NCBI GenBank assembly: GCA_946498095.1
Contig: CAMMMX010000013.1
Span: 1-64,000 of the forward strand
Reading direction: 5' to 3'
Source: an uncultured Clostridia bacterium
Lineage (GTDB): Bacteria > Bacillota > Clostridia > Oscillospirales > Ruminococcaceae
Length of the DNA stretch: 64,000 nucleotides
The notes below the pieces were generated by a model that was not told the origin of the DNA, did no database searches, and was given only the letters and a program-made list of their open reading frames with translations. Within the stretch, counting starts at the first letter, position 1; every line of letters begins with the position of its first letter. Position numbers and translations under genes: made by a program. This document shows positions 18,479 through 26,520 of the stretch, piece by piece.

Positions 18479-19261
18479 ATGAAGGTCTGGATGTCACCTC
18501 AAACCACAGAAAAAAATCATTATGTGCTGCATGCGGTTGGGCGTATCATCATCATTGTGGGACTGGCGCTGGTACTTACCGCTGGCATAGCAATCCTCAC
18601 AATTCATACAAAAGAGCATCAAGTACCCGTCTCTTTAATCACCCTATTGGCAGTGGTCGGTATCATTGTTTGGTTAGCCATTAGAACCGGACAACAATCT
18701 TTGCAGGATGCGCTGCTCTTTTGCTTGGATGAAAATTACAGATTATATGTCATTGATGTTCGGCAAACAGTACGTTACCAGCGGGGATTGTTCGGCTATA
18801 CGAATATGGCGTTAAGAATACAGCGGAACCTGGAAGCATATAAACAGCAAATGGAGCAATTGAATACGCCCCCTCCTAACGCGGTAGAAATCCTTCATGT
18901 CAATAGTATTCGGGAAAACGGGACTTATTATGGTGTATCTTGCTGGGTGCAGTACGGCAATAAAAGGAAAGGAAAGCACACCTATCTTTTGGTCAAGGGA
19001 TATGAGAACGAAGATGAATTGCTGCGAATACTGGAACAAAAGCAGTCATGGGAGAATTCGGTGGAAATAAAGGAAAATAAAGGACCTTTCTTTATTTTCC
19101 TCAGTGCAGTAGCTTTTGTGGTTTGTGCGGTAATCTGTGCGTTGAGCCATCCAGGGATAGGAAAATTGCCGGAAGTGCTCTACTTCCCCTTATTGGGATT
19201 TTCAACAGTACCCTTTGTTTGCATGGTATATTTTATTGTCAAATATCATAGGGGAGAATAA
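18479..19261 (+). CDS. hypothetical membrane protein
   Basis: No family was recognised. It has two transmembrane helices near the N-terminus (about 20-43 and 50-68), a soluble central region (about 70-205) and two C-terminal helices (about 205-228 and 235-255). The middle is hydrophilic with a Gln/Asn-rich stretch and no visible catalytic motif. The ATG at 18479 is chosen for the AAAGGAAG upstream; longer in-frame starts lack one. It lies 146 bp after the UvrA-like gene in the element and may share its transcript. Confidence 0.6.
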   Translation: MKVWMSPQTTEKNHYVLHAVGRIIIIVGLALVLTAGIAILTIHTKEHQVPVSLITLLAVVGIIVWLAIRTGQQSLQDALLFCLDENYRLYVIDVRQTVRYQRGLFGYTNMALRIQRNLEAYKQQMEQLNTPPPNAVEILHVNSIRENGTYYGVSCWVQYGNKRKGKHTYLLVKGYENEDELLRILEQKQSWENSVEIKENKGPFFIFLSAVAFVVCAVICALSHPGIGKLPEVLYFPLLGFSTVPFVCMVYFIVKYHRGE

Positions 19262-19621
19262 GCAGACCTTGCTGCGCTGAATCAAAGAGGAGTCTGGCAG
19301 TAACAAAGATAATACAGCTTTTTAGAGATAACGAAAAGCCAGACAAAAATGTTTGTTCCGGGAATAGGATGCTGATTCTGTAAACAGTGACGGACGTGTA
19401 AAGAGGGACGGAAACCCAGGAAGATCTTAATGTTCTGCTCATTCGGAAACGCCTCCAATCCGCCCCCATTCCGGCTTTAGCCATCAATACAAAGTATTTT
19501 TTCCAGATAGAGCCTTTCCTGAAACACGAAACATTCGACGCACGGGACACGGCGTAGATGTCTAGGTGATGCGATCTGTACTTAGAATGGATTGCTGCCA
19601 TATATAGATCAGACATGCAAC

Positions 19622-19661
19622 ACTCTATGCGAATGGAAGCGTCATCCGCATAGAGTTTTTT
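19622..19661 (+). terminator. intrinsic terminator
   Basis: A 10-bp perfect stem (19622-19631 with 19647-19656) has a 15-nt loop and is followed by T residues to 19661. Confidence 0.75.
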
Positions 19662-19739
19662 GTTATGTGAAAGCTCCGACTGTACGAAGGAAACGGTAAG
19701 GAGGTATCAGCCTGAAAGAGGGTTCTACGTCCAATTGTT

Positions 19740-19825
19740 ATGGGCCAGGTCCCCTCGGGGAGGGGATTTTGTCCGTTTAAAAAATCATCAAGAGTGCATC
19801 CATAGTAATTTGCCAATTTCATTTA
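19740..19825 (-). pseudogene. remnant of an XRE-type HTH regulator
   Basis: Read leftward from about 19822, some 20 residues (LANYYGCTLDDFLNG) match the last helix of XRE/Cro-type HTH domains. The rest of the domain is absent, and the frame then runs into unrelated sequence. It is probably the leftover of an element regulator. Confidence 0.4.
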
Positions 19826-19929
19826 CATTAGTTTCTATTTTTTCAGGATAACGCATATGGAGAGTTCCTGTTCTTTTTGCAGAAGGTCCGGAATAGGAAT
19901 GAAATATACCTGATAAGGAGGCAAGGTAA

Positions 19930-20190
19930 ATGCACAAGCAAATTTCTGAAGAAGCGCTGAAAGCAATGCAGTCTGTTGATATGATGTCGGTAGATATAAA
20001 TACGCTGGTCGATATAAAAGACGTTCACGTCGATCCTGATCTGCCGCTGCCAGAAAGAATACAAGAATATATCCGTCAAATAAAAAATCCTTTTTGTTAT
20101 CGGGACGGCGATGTAGTGGTTAAAGTAAGCTTTTCTGATAACAATATCTCACTGGAAGAACGCTTAAAAGATTATTTTTCCATGCTCTAA
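19930..20190 (+). CDS. DUF6870-like small protein
   Basis: This is an acidic 86-residue protein with the pattern ISEEALKAMQSVD, TLVDIKDV, ERIQEYIRQIKNPFCY and VVKVSF. The pattern is remembered from a small family common beside recombinases in clostridial integrative elements. Function is unknown; no Cys pair, HTH or membrane segment is evident. AAGGAGG lies 8 nt before the ATG. It sits 137 bp upstream of the first recombinase with a strong hairpin between, so it may be an accessory or regulatory factor of the recombination module. Confidence 0.7.
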   Translation: MHKQISEEALKAMQSVDMMSVDINTLVDIKDVHVDPDLPLPERIQEYIRQIKNPFCYRDGDVVVKVSFSDNNISLEERLKDYFSML

Positions 20191-20278
20191 ATTTGAAACA
20201 GTGACGTGTGAGTTTTTGTCTAGATTTTTTGAGTGATTCGTGCTAGTCCCAGTAGAACGTACCATAATTGAAATGAAG

Positions 20279-20324
20279 AACCCGCCTAATTGTTACGCGC
20301 CACTGAAGCAACAATTGGGGGGTT
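20279..20324 (+). promoter_or_regulatory. hairpin sequestering the recombinase 1 ribosome binding site
   Basis: The left arm 20279-20294 pairs with the right arm 20310-20324 through 15 pairs with one bulged G and one G-U, with a 15-nt loop. The right arm contains GGGGGG at 20317-20322, the only plausible ribosome binding site for the GTG at 20328, and runs into five T residues. It can act as terminator or as translational block. Confidence 0.65.
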
Positions 20325-20327
20325 TTT

Positions 20328-21920
20328 GTGCAAATTTCTCATACGAAAAAAATATATCAAGCCTATGGTTATGTTCGTCTTTCTCAGGACGATGATGACA
20401 AAACAGAAGAGAGCAATAGCATTAGCCATCAAAAGCTGCTTATAAAGAATTTCGTTCAAAATCATAAGGACATTAATCTGGTCGGGTTCAAAAAAGATGA
20501 CGGGTGCAGTGGAGTCACCTTTGACAGGAAAGGGTTTCAAGAACTAATGGAAATTATTCGGGACGGGAACTGCGACTGCGTCATTGTAAAAGACTTATCG
20601 CGATTTGGACGAAACTATATTGAAACCGGTAAATTTATTGAGCGCCTTTTTCCGGCCTTAGGGGTGCGCTTTATCGCAATTAATGATTCCTATGATTCTA
20701 CGATAAACACTGGATTTGCGGACAGCATGATTCTGCCGTTCAAAAATCTTGTTAACGATATGTATAGCAGGGATATCTCCATCAAGGTTCGAAGCAACTT
20801 TGAAGTGCGCCGGCAAAAAGGAGATTTTGTTGGCCCGCATATTCCGTATGGATATAAGCGAGATCAGAAAAATAAAGGACATTTTGTTATCGATGAGCAT
20901 CCCGCTGAGATTGTGAAGCAAATTTTTCGTATGCGAATAGAGGGAAATAGTCAACAGTTTATTGCAGAGTACCTCAATCAGACAGGAGAACCATCTCCGA
21001 TAGAATATAAGAAATTATCCGGGCTAAATTACCAATCTGGCTTTAAGGTAAGAGACAAATCCCTATGGTCGGCACAAACGATTGGGCGTATTCTGCGCAA
21101 TGAAGTTTACATAGGCACAATGGTGCAAAAAAAGGTTACGACGGTAAATTATAAGGTACGTACGCCAATTTATTTGCCAGCCGATCAGCAGGTTCGCGTT
21201 GAAAACATGCATGAAGCGATTATAGATATACGCACATTTCAGCTGGTTCAGAATTTGTTGGGGAACAATCCTTGTAGATCTGCTAGAAAAGATAAAGTTG
21301 TGTATTTTTTTTCAGGAATTTTGTTTTGTGGTCGGTGTGGAGCCAAATTGGAGGGGCAGACCTTTTCGTATAAGGAAAAAAAGTATATTTACTACCTATG
21401 CCCGTATTGCCAGAAAGAAGGAAAGTGTAATCGTATCAAAGAAGAGGTTTTATATGAATTGCTTCTGCACATCTTGCAGAGTTACGTTGCAAATATGATT
21501 CAGCTGGACAGACTTCTCAAAAAAATGAGTGAGATTCCTTTTTCCCAAAAGGAGATGAAAAGGGTCGAACAACAAATTATCTCCAAAAGACAGGAACTCG
21601 AAAAATACACGAAATTTAAGCAGTCACTTCACGAGGACTATACACGCGGTATCCTGGATAAAGAAGAAATGCAGGATTATTACCAAGGATATCAAGCACG
21701 ATGCAATGAAGCAGAAAAATCCATCGAACAACTACAGCTGAAAATGGCTGAATGGCGCTCTACTCCCGTCATGGAGAATAGCTGGATTGGTAACTTTATT
21801 AAAAACAAAAATATTACGGATCTAACCAAAGGAATTGTCCTTTCCACCTTGTCGGCCGTTCGTATTACGGACAAGCGACATATTAGCTTTGAGTTTAGTT
21901 TCCAGCAGCCATTCGAGTAG
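20328..21920 (+). CDS. large serine recombinase 1
   Basis: This is a site-specific recombinase of the large serine integrase class, 530 residues. The resolvase domain has catalytic Ser19 (YVRLSQDD) and the arginine motif KDLSRFGRN (about 88-96). The recombinase domain with HIPYGY follows at about 170-300. A zinc ribbon (CGRCG and CPYCQ, about 330-370) precedes a coiled-coil segment (about 400-475). All key parts are intact. The start is GTG, with its ribosome binding site held in the hairpin at 20279-20324. It is the first of three recombinases in one direction and is expected to take part in integration or excision of the element. Confidence 0.93.
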   Translation: MQISHTKKIYQAYGYVRLSQDDDDKTEESNSISHQKLLIKNFVQNHKDINLVGFKKDDGCSGVTFDRKGFQELMEIIRDGNCDCVIVKDLSRFGRNYIETGKFIERLFPALGVRFIAINDSYDSTINTGFADSMILPFKNLVNDMYSRDISIKVRSNFEVRRQKGDFVGPHIPYGYKRDQKNKGHFVIDEHPAEIVKQIFRMRIEGNSQQFIAEYLNQTGEPSPIEYKKLSGLNYQSGFKVRDKSLWSAQTIGRILRNEVYIGTMVQKKVTTVNYKVRTPIYLPADQQVRVENMHEAIIDIRTFQLVQNLLGNNPCRSARKDKVVYFFSGILFCGRCGAKLEGQTFSYKEKKYIYYLCPYCQKEGKCNRIKEEVLYELLLHILQSYVANMIQLDRLLKKMSEIPFSQKEMKRVEQQIISKRQELEKYTKFKQSLHEDYTRGILDKEEMQDYYQGYQARCNEAEKSIEQLQLKMAEWRSTPVMENSWIGNFIKNKNITDLTKGIVLSTLSAVRITDKRHISFEFSFQQPFE

Positions 21921-22005
21921 GCTTATCCATTGTATGCGAACGAAGAGGTTGTCCCAAAAAGAGGAGGTTCAAGGATCAATAGTTATTATATATGGAGAGA
22001 GCGAA

Positions 22006-23583
22006 ATGTGGAGTGTTGCTTTGTATGTGCGTCTTTCTTTTGAGGATGAACGGAAAAAGGAAAGTGGAAGTGTAGAAAACCAGAGAAATTTTTTACTGCA
22101 TTACATACAGGACCAATCAGACATGACACTCTATTCCGTTTATGAAGATGTTCAGCAAACTGGGGCAGATTTCGAGAGACCTGAGTTTAAACGATTAATG
22201 ACAGATATAAAAAGTGGCTTGGTTAACTGCATTGTTGTGAAAGACTTATCGCGGTTTGGACGCAATTTTTTGGATAGCTCAGAATATATCGAACAGGTTT
22301 TTCCAATGCTCGGTGTTAGATTTATAGCAATCAATGATGACTTTGATAGCATGCGGCACGAAAATAGTCAAAGCATGGGGGTTGCGTTAAAGAATTTGAT
22401 GAATGATATTACCCTGAAAGATTTGTCTCAGCGTCTCAAAACTTCTATGAGGGCTACGATGAGGGAAGGATACTATCGGGGCACGTATCCACCATATGGT
22501 TACCTTGCTGAAATGGATGAACAGGGGAAAAGGCGGTTAGTGATCGATCCGGAAACAGCACCAGTTGTGAAACAGATTTTTCGATGGAGAATCGAGGGAA
22601 ACGGATGCCAAAAAATCGTACAGAAGTTGAACGAGCAGGGGATTGTCCCACCCCGAAAACGTTTATATCAATTAGGCCTGATTCAACCAGGTAAGCTGAC
22701 ACTTCCGGATAAATGGGGGATATCAACAATTAAGCAAATGATTCGGAGTCCACTTTTCTTAGGAAACATGGTTCAGCATCGTTGGGAAAGGCCTGGCGTT
22801 TCTGTCAAAAAGCTAGTTCCGGTCGATCCAGAAGACTGGATTATCGTTCCAAACACCCATGAGGCTATTGTCACCCTTGAAGAATTCGAGGCGGCCAACA
22901 ACGCGTTGAATACTGCCGGTGAATCAGTGAAAAAGAATTTGTCCAGGAACAATCACCTCCGTTCGACCTCTGATGTTTTCTGCGGCTTGGTACGCTGTAA
23001 AACATGCGGCAAGCACATGTCTCGAAAATCGGTGTTTGTAACCGATCAATCTTGCCGAATATACGCTTATTGTTGTACCGGTGATGTTGATAGTTTGACT
23101 GGTACAGCGCATGATGTCTGTGAAGAGACTCTCAAAAAGGCAGTTATGGACACCCTTATGGCGCATATAGCCCTCATTCGGTGCGAGGAAACACCATTGA
23201 TCAGGCTCGAAAAAGACGTTCGGCTCCAAAGCCAACAGAAAGAAACAAAGATGAAAAGGAAAATAGCTACGTTAAAAACTTTCAAAAGAAGCTTATATGA
23301 AAAACTTATGGAGAAGCAGGTGTCTGAACAGGAATATTACCTGCAAAAAAAACAAATCGAATTACAGATAGGTGCCCTAGAAAGCGAATTGACGTCTTTT
23401 GCTTCGTACACCGAGCAAGATATCGTGCTAGATCATCAAGACCAGAAATGGATGGATTTTATAAACCCTTTCAAGCGGAAAAGGAATTTCACTTTGGAAC
23501 AGCTCCATCAACTCGTCAAAACGATTTGGGTGAGCGACTCGCAGCACATTGAAATAGAATTAGCCTACGCATTCCCCTGTTGA
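22006..23583 (+). CDS. large serine recombinase 2
   Basis: This is the second recombinase of the trio, 525 residues. Catalytic Ser11 lies in LYVRLSFED and the arginine motif is KDLSRFGRN. The recombinase domain shows YPPYGYL, a zinc ribbon begins CKTCG, and a lysine-rich coiled coil precedes the C-terminus. The ATG at 22006 has GGAGAGA about 6 nt upstream; an in-frame start at 21835 would overlap recombinase 1 and adds residues unlike the family. The gap from recombinase 1 is 85 bp. The sequence is clearly divergent from its neighbours, so this is not a recent tandem duplication. The second cysteine pair of the zinc ribbon is less regular (YCC and C downstream). Confidence 0.92.
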   Translation: MWSVALYVRLSFEDERKKESGSVENQRNFLLHYIQDQSDMTLYSVYEDVQQTGADFERPEFKRLMTDIKSGLVNCIVVKDLSRFGRNFLDSSEYIEQVFPMLGVRFIAINDDFDSMRHENSQSMGVALKNLMNDITLKDLSQRLKTSMRATMREGYYRGTYPPYGYLAEMDEQGKRRLVIDPETAPVVKQIFRWRIEGNGCQKIVQKLNEQGIVPPRKRLYQLGLIQPGKLTLPDKWGISTIKQMIRSPLFLGNMVQHRWERPGVSVKKLVPVDPEDWIIVPNTHEAIVTLEEFEAANNALNTAGESVKKNLSRNNHLRSTSDVFCGLVRCKTCGKHMSRKSVFVTDQSCRIYAYCCTGDVDSLTGTAHDVCEETLKKAVMDTLMAHIALIRCEETPLIRLEKDVRLQSQQKETKMKRKIATLKTFKRSLYEKLMEKQVSEQEYYLQKKQIELQIGALESELTSFASYTEQDIVLDHQDQKWMDFINPFKRKRNFTLEQLHQLVKTIWVSDSQHIEIELAYAFPC

Positions 23584-23611
23584 ATTATATTTTTAGAGGA
23601 GAGAAGCGGCG

Positions 23612-25192
23612 ATGTTGAGTGAACCAATATCCATTGCTAAGTATATGCGATTATCCGTAGAGGACGCACTGGAAGGAGAAAGCAACAGCATAACAAACCA
23701 ACGTCTTCTTATCGATTCCTATCTCCGACAAATGCAATTCGACACCTATTCGAGTATAGAATTCATTGACGATGGGCTCAGTGGAGTAAATTTTGACCGG
23801 CCGGCTTTTCAAAATATGATGCAAGAAATCCGTAAAAGTAAGATCAATATTGTAGTCATAAAGGATTTTTCTCGTCTGGGAAGAGACTATATTGAAGCCG
23901 GAAACCTGATTGAACAAGTCTTTCCATTTTTAGGTGTTAGACTTATCTCGATCAACGATCAATATGACAGCGAGAAAGCGGAAGGTCAAGCCGGGGATGT
24001 GAATATTGCCCTGAAAAACCTAGCAAACTATTTTTACAGCCGAGATCTATCACAAAAAATTAAATCAGCAACGCAGACCCTGATGCAGCAGGGCAACTAT
24101 ATTGTCTCCGACACGATTTATGGGTATATGAAAGATCCGCACCAAAGAGGAAAGCTGCTAGTTGATCCGGAAGCTGCCGTAGTAATCAAACGGATCTATC
24201 AGTTGTTTTTGAATGGCGTCTCGCTATGCCAAATTGCGGTGGTACTAAATGCAGAGGGAGTCCTTACGCCGGCTCAATATAAAGCAAAACGAACAGGCAA
24301 AATGTCGGCGGTGTGGGACGTCCGTCAGGGAAAACCACAGTATTGGACAAATGATAAGGTTCGGATTATCTTAAAGGATGAACGTTACACAGGTGCTTAC
24401 ATTGTGGGAAAACGGAAAGCAAAGGCCATTGGTTCCAACAAAATGGTGCCGTTACCCCAAGAACAATGGATTCGGATAGAAAATCGCAATGAGGCCATTA
24501 TATCAAAGGAGGACTTTGAGAAAGTCCAAAAAATTCTTCTTTCCAGGAGACAATTTACAAAAGGGAAGAGACATTTATTGACAGGTAAATTGTTATGCGG
24601 AGTATGCCATAAATCTATGTTACGGGCTGGGTACAACAAAAAGACGCCATATGTATATTGTGAAACCCCGCGATTCCTTCCAACAGCAGAATGTTCCACA
24701 GACAGGGTTTCTGTCGTGAAAATAGAAACAGTAGTGCGAAACGCCATTAACGTATTGTTTGGAAGCTGTCTGGGAAATAATGCCTTGCAAAAGATAACAG
24801 AGAGGATAGATGTCCAAATCAAGGAGTGTGAATCACAGAACCGAAAGGGCAAAAAACAGATGCAAAGGCTGAAAGCGAAAGCGAGGATGCTATATGAGAG
24901 ATGGAAAGAAGATATGATCTCAGAAGAGACATTTTTAAAACAGAAGTCTTCTATTGCGCAGAATATGCACAGCATCGTCAACAAGTCGGGGTCCTTACAG
25001 AAAAGAATTGAAGAGCTTGAGCTTCAGAAAAGAGAATCTCAAAACCTGTTAAGCAACGTGGACAAATATAATCAGGTTGCTCAACTAACTGAAGAACTGA
25101 TTCAGACATTCGTTACAAAGATTTTGATTTATGATAAGCAACATATGGAAGTTATATGGAATTTTGAATTGCATCCAAGTCGCCGTGATTGA
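23612..25192 (+). CDS. large serine recombinase 3
   Basis: This is the third recombinase, 526 residues, 28 bp after the second. Catalytic Ser15 is in YMRLSVED. The arginine motif reads KDFSRLGRD, slightly different from the other two. The recombinase domain contains DTIYGYM, the zinc ribbon begins CGVCH, and a long coiled coil covers about 405-490. GAGGAG precedes the ATG. It is followed by a terminator and then the right end of the element. How the three share the work is unknown. In other systems with paired serine recombinases, both partners are needed for some reactions. Confidence 0.92.
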   Translation: MLSEPISIAKYMRLSVEDALEGESNSITNQRLLIDSYLRQMQFDTYSSIEFIDDGLSGVNFDRPAFQNMMQEIRKSKINIVVIKDFSRLGRDYIEAGNLIEQVFPFLGVRLISINDQYDSEKAEGQAGDVNIALKNLANYFYSRDLSQKIKSATQTLMQQGNYIVSDTIYGYMKDPHQRGKLLVDPEAAVVIKRIYQLFLNGVSLCQIAVVLNAEGVLTPAQYKAKRTGKMSAVWDVRQGKPQYWTNDKVRIILKDERYTGAYIVGKRKAKAIGSNKMVPLPQEQWIRIENRNEAIISKEDFEKVQKILLSRRQFTKGKRHLLTGKLLCGVCHKSMLRAGYNKKTPYVYCETPRFLPTAECSTDRVSVVKIETVVRNAINVLFGSCLGNNALQKITERIDVQIKECESQNRKGKKQMQRLKAKARMLYERWKEDMISEETFLKQKSSIAQNMHSIVNKSGSLQKRIEELELQKRESQNLLSNVDKYNQVAQLTEELIQTFVTKILIYDKQHMEVIWNFELHPSRRD

Positions 25193-25214
25193 TGAAATCT
25201 CAAGTTAGTCATGC

Positions 25215-25257
25215 AAGCACAAGGGTCCGTGTTTTCTTTGGGCTCTTGTGCTTTTTA
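25215..25257 (+). terminator. intrinsic terminator of the recombinase operon
   Basis: A 9-bp perfect stem (25215-25223 with 25245-25253) is followed by T residues to 25256. Confidence 0.8.
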
Positions 25258-25309
25258 GTCGTGTATTATCATCGTATGCCCTCAAAAAAAATTTTTTCTT
25301 ATGTTACTT

Positions 25310-25330
25310 GACACGATGGGGGTTACATTG
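25310..25330 (+). other. predicted right attachment junction (attR)
   Basis: Element sequence ending ACACGATG meets GGGGG at 25318-25322, followed from 25323 by the desulfurase continuation (tta cat tgt). The GG core is shared with the left junction. An excised circle would join the sequence left of 25322 to that right of 11946. Confidence 0.65.
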
Positions 25331-25466
25331 TAGCGGTTTAGCGCATCAGTTTCTGGGTACCCATGAAATCGGTACAGTACGTTTCTCTCCCGGTTATTTC
25401 AATACAGCGGATCAGGTGGACGCACTTTGTCGTCTGGTATGCAGGATTTGCAGGCAAAGGACATAG
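25323..25466 (+). pseudogene. cysteine desulfurase family aminotransferase, detached 3' part
   Basis: These 47 codons read LHCSGLAHQFLGT, then GTVRFSPGYFNT, the conserved C-terminus of class V desulfurase-like enzymes, including the Cys/His positions of the active-site end. It has no start codon or ribosome binding site of its own; the open frame leading into it starts within the element. It is the missing end of the gene cut at 11945, in the same strand and the correct frame. No frameshift or stop has accumulated in it, suggesting recent insertion or retained function after excision. Confidence 0.88.
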
Positions 25467-25534
25467 GCGTATTAGAAATAGGGCAGGATTGTCGCTTTTT
25501 GCTTTCGTTTGGCAGTAAAAGTTACAATAAAGAC

Positions 25535-25562
25535 TTGAAATCAGAGGGACATATGGTAAAAT
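25535..25562 (+). promoter_or_regulatory. sigma-A promoter of cdaA operon
   Basis: -35 TTGAAA (25535-25540), 16-bp spacer, -10 TAAAAT (25557-25562), about 60 bp before cdaA. Confidence 0.65.
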
Positions 25563-25629
25563 ATTTATAGGTACGGAACGGGAAAGGTTAGATGATCGGA
25601 ATTACCGGAAGTAAAGGGTAGAGTAATCT

Positions 25630-26520
25630 ATGGAAGCATTGAGGGATCTCCTGGGCGCTTTTTTCAGCGTAATCAAGAGTTTTCGAATAGTTGACTTGCT
25701 GGATATCCTGCTGGTCACTTTTATCATATACAAAGGAATTAAGCTGGTGCGTGAAACTAAGGCAGAGCAGCTGGTCAAGGGGATTGTGCTGCTAGCGGTG
25801 CTGTATTTTATCATGCAGCAGTTTGGTTTACGGACTATGAGCTTTATCATGTCAAATATTTTTCAGCTGGGCATTATGGCGATTTTTGTTGTCTTTCAGC
25901 CTGAGCTGCGCCGTGCTTTGGAAAAGCTTGGACGCACCAAGGTAAGTAATTTGAATGTATTCTCCGGCGTCGTCGAGGAAGGGGACGAATTAGCGACACG
26001 GTGGAGACTTGCGATCGAAACCATCGGCGAGGCTGTGCAGACGCTCAGCCAGTCCAAGACTGGCGCGCTCATTGTCATCGAACGTCAGACGAAGCTAGGA
26101 GAGCAGATTCTGACCGGGACGCAGCTGGATGCTACGCCGTCCGCGGAGCTGTTCGGCAACATTTTCTTCCCGAACAGTCCTTTGCATGACGGTGCAGTGA
26201 TCGTCCGGGATGGGAAAGTGCTGGCGGCGGGGTGTTTCCTGCCTAAGCCACAAAAAGAAGAGCGGATTGCCAAGAATCTAGGTTCCCGCCACCGTGCGGC
26301 AATTGGTATGAGCGAGGATTCCGATGCGCTGATTGTTGTGGTGTCGGAAGAGACAGGGATGATCTCTGTCGCGGAAAACGGACAGCTTTACCGGGGGTAC
26401 AGCAAGGAGTCCCTAACGTCCTACCTGTCAGCGAAGCTGCTGCCGGCTAAGCAAGGGGACGAAAAGGAAAACAAGGGAGTCTTCCGGAGGTTTATCAAAA
26501 ATGAAATTAAATTTAAATAA
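25630..26520 (+). CDS. cdaA: diadenylate cyclase CdaA
   Basis: It makes the second messenger cyclic di-AMP from two ATP and controls potassium and osmolyte balance and wall homeostasis. The 296-residue protein has three N-terminal transmembrane helices (about 18-40, 48-64 and 70-90), then the DAC domain (about 110-265) with DGA at 187-189 and RHR at 220-222, both intact. The cdaR gene starts inside its last codons (20-bp overlap). This is the conserved cdaA-cdaR order of Firmicutes; the usual third gene glmM is not next. The promoter is at 25535-25562. Confidence 0.95.
   Translation: MEALRDLLGAFFSVIKSFRIVDLLDILLVTFIIYKGIKLVRETKAEQLVKGIVLLAVLYFIMQQFGLRTMSFIMSNIFQLGIMAIFVVFQPELRRALEKLGRTKVSNLNVFSGVVEEGDELATRWRLAIETIGEAVQTLSQSKTGALIVIERQTKLGEQILTGTQLDATPSAELFGNIFFPNSPLHDGAVIVRDGKVLAAGCFLPKPQKEERIAKNLGSRHRAAIGMSEDSDALIVVVSEETGMISVAENGQLYRGYSKESLTSYLSAKLLPAKQGDEKENKGVFRRFIKNEIKFK

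Larger units (their letters stand above)
19262..19929. other. element region with regulator remnant and terminators
   Basis: It holds no intact gene. Visible are a strong rightward terminator at 19622-19661, a small GC-rich hairpin at 19751-19765, and a reverse-strand remnant of an XRE-type regulator. The rest looks degenerate. Confidence 0.5.
11946..25322. mobile_element. 13.4-kb integrative element with three serine recombinases
   Basis: The boundaries come from the split host gene: deleting 11946-25322 (13,377 bp) restores the desulfurase frame. Contents left to right are a possible transposase remnant, a PepSY protein, an OmpR-type regulator, a histidine kinase, a UvrA-like protein, a membrane protein, a regulator remnant, a DUF6870-type protein and three tandem large serine recombinases ending 125 bp from the right end. 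Base composition looks more AT-rich than the flanks. No relaxase, coupling ATPase, type IV secretion or phage genes were recognised, so it appears non-conjugative. Whether it excises now is not known from the sequence. Confidence 0.85.

Noticed and set aside
19239-19616. 125-residue reverse-strand ORF in the element
   Set aside because: No start signal or recognisable sequence; it overlaps the end of an intact forward gene and looks like a chance frame.
11946-25322. Conjugative element or prophage
   Set aside because: No relaxase, coupling protein, secretion ATPase, capsid, terminase or tail gene is present; only recombinases and cargo.
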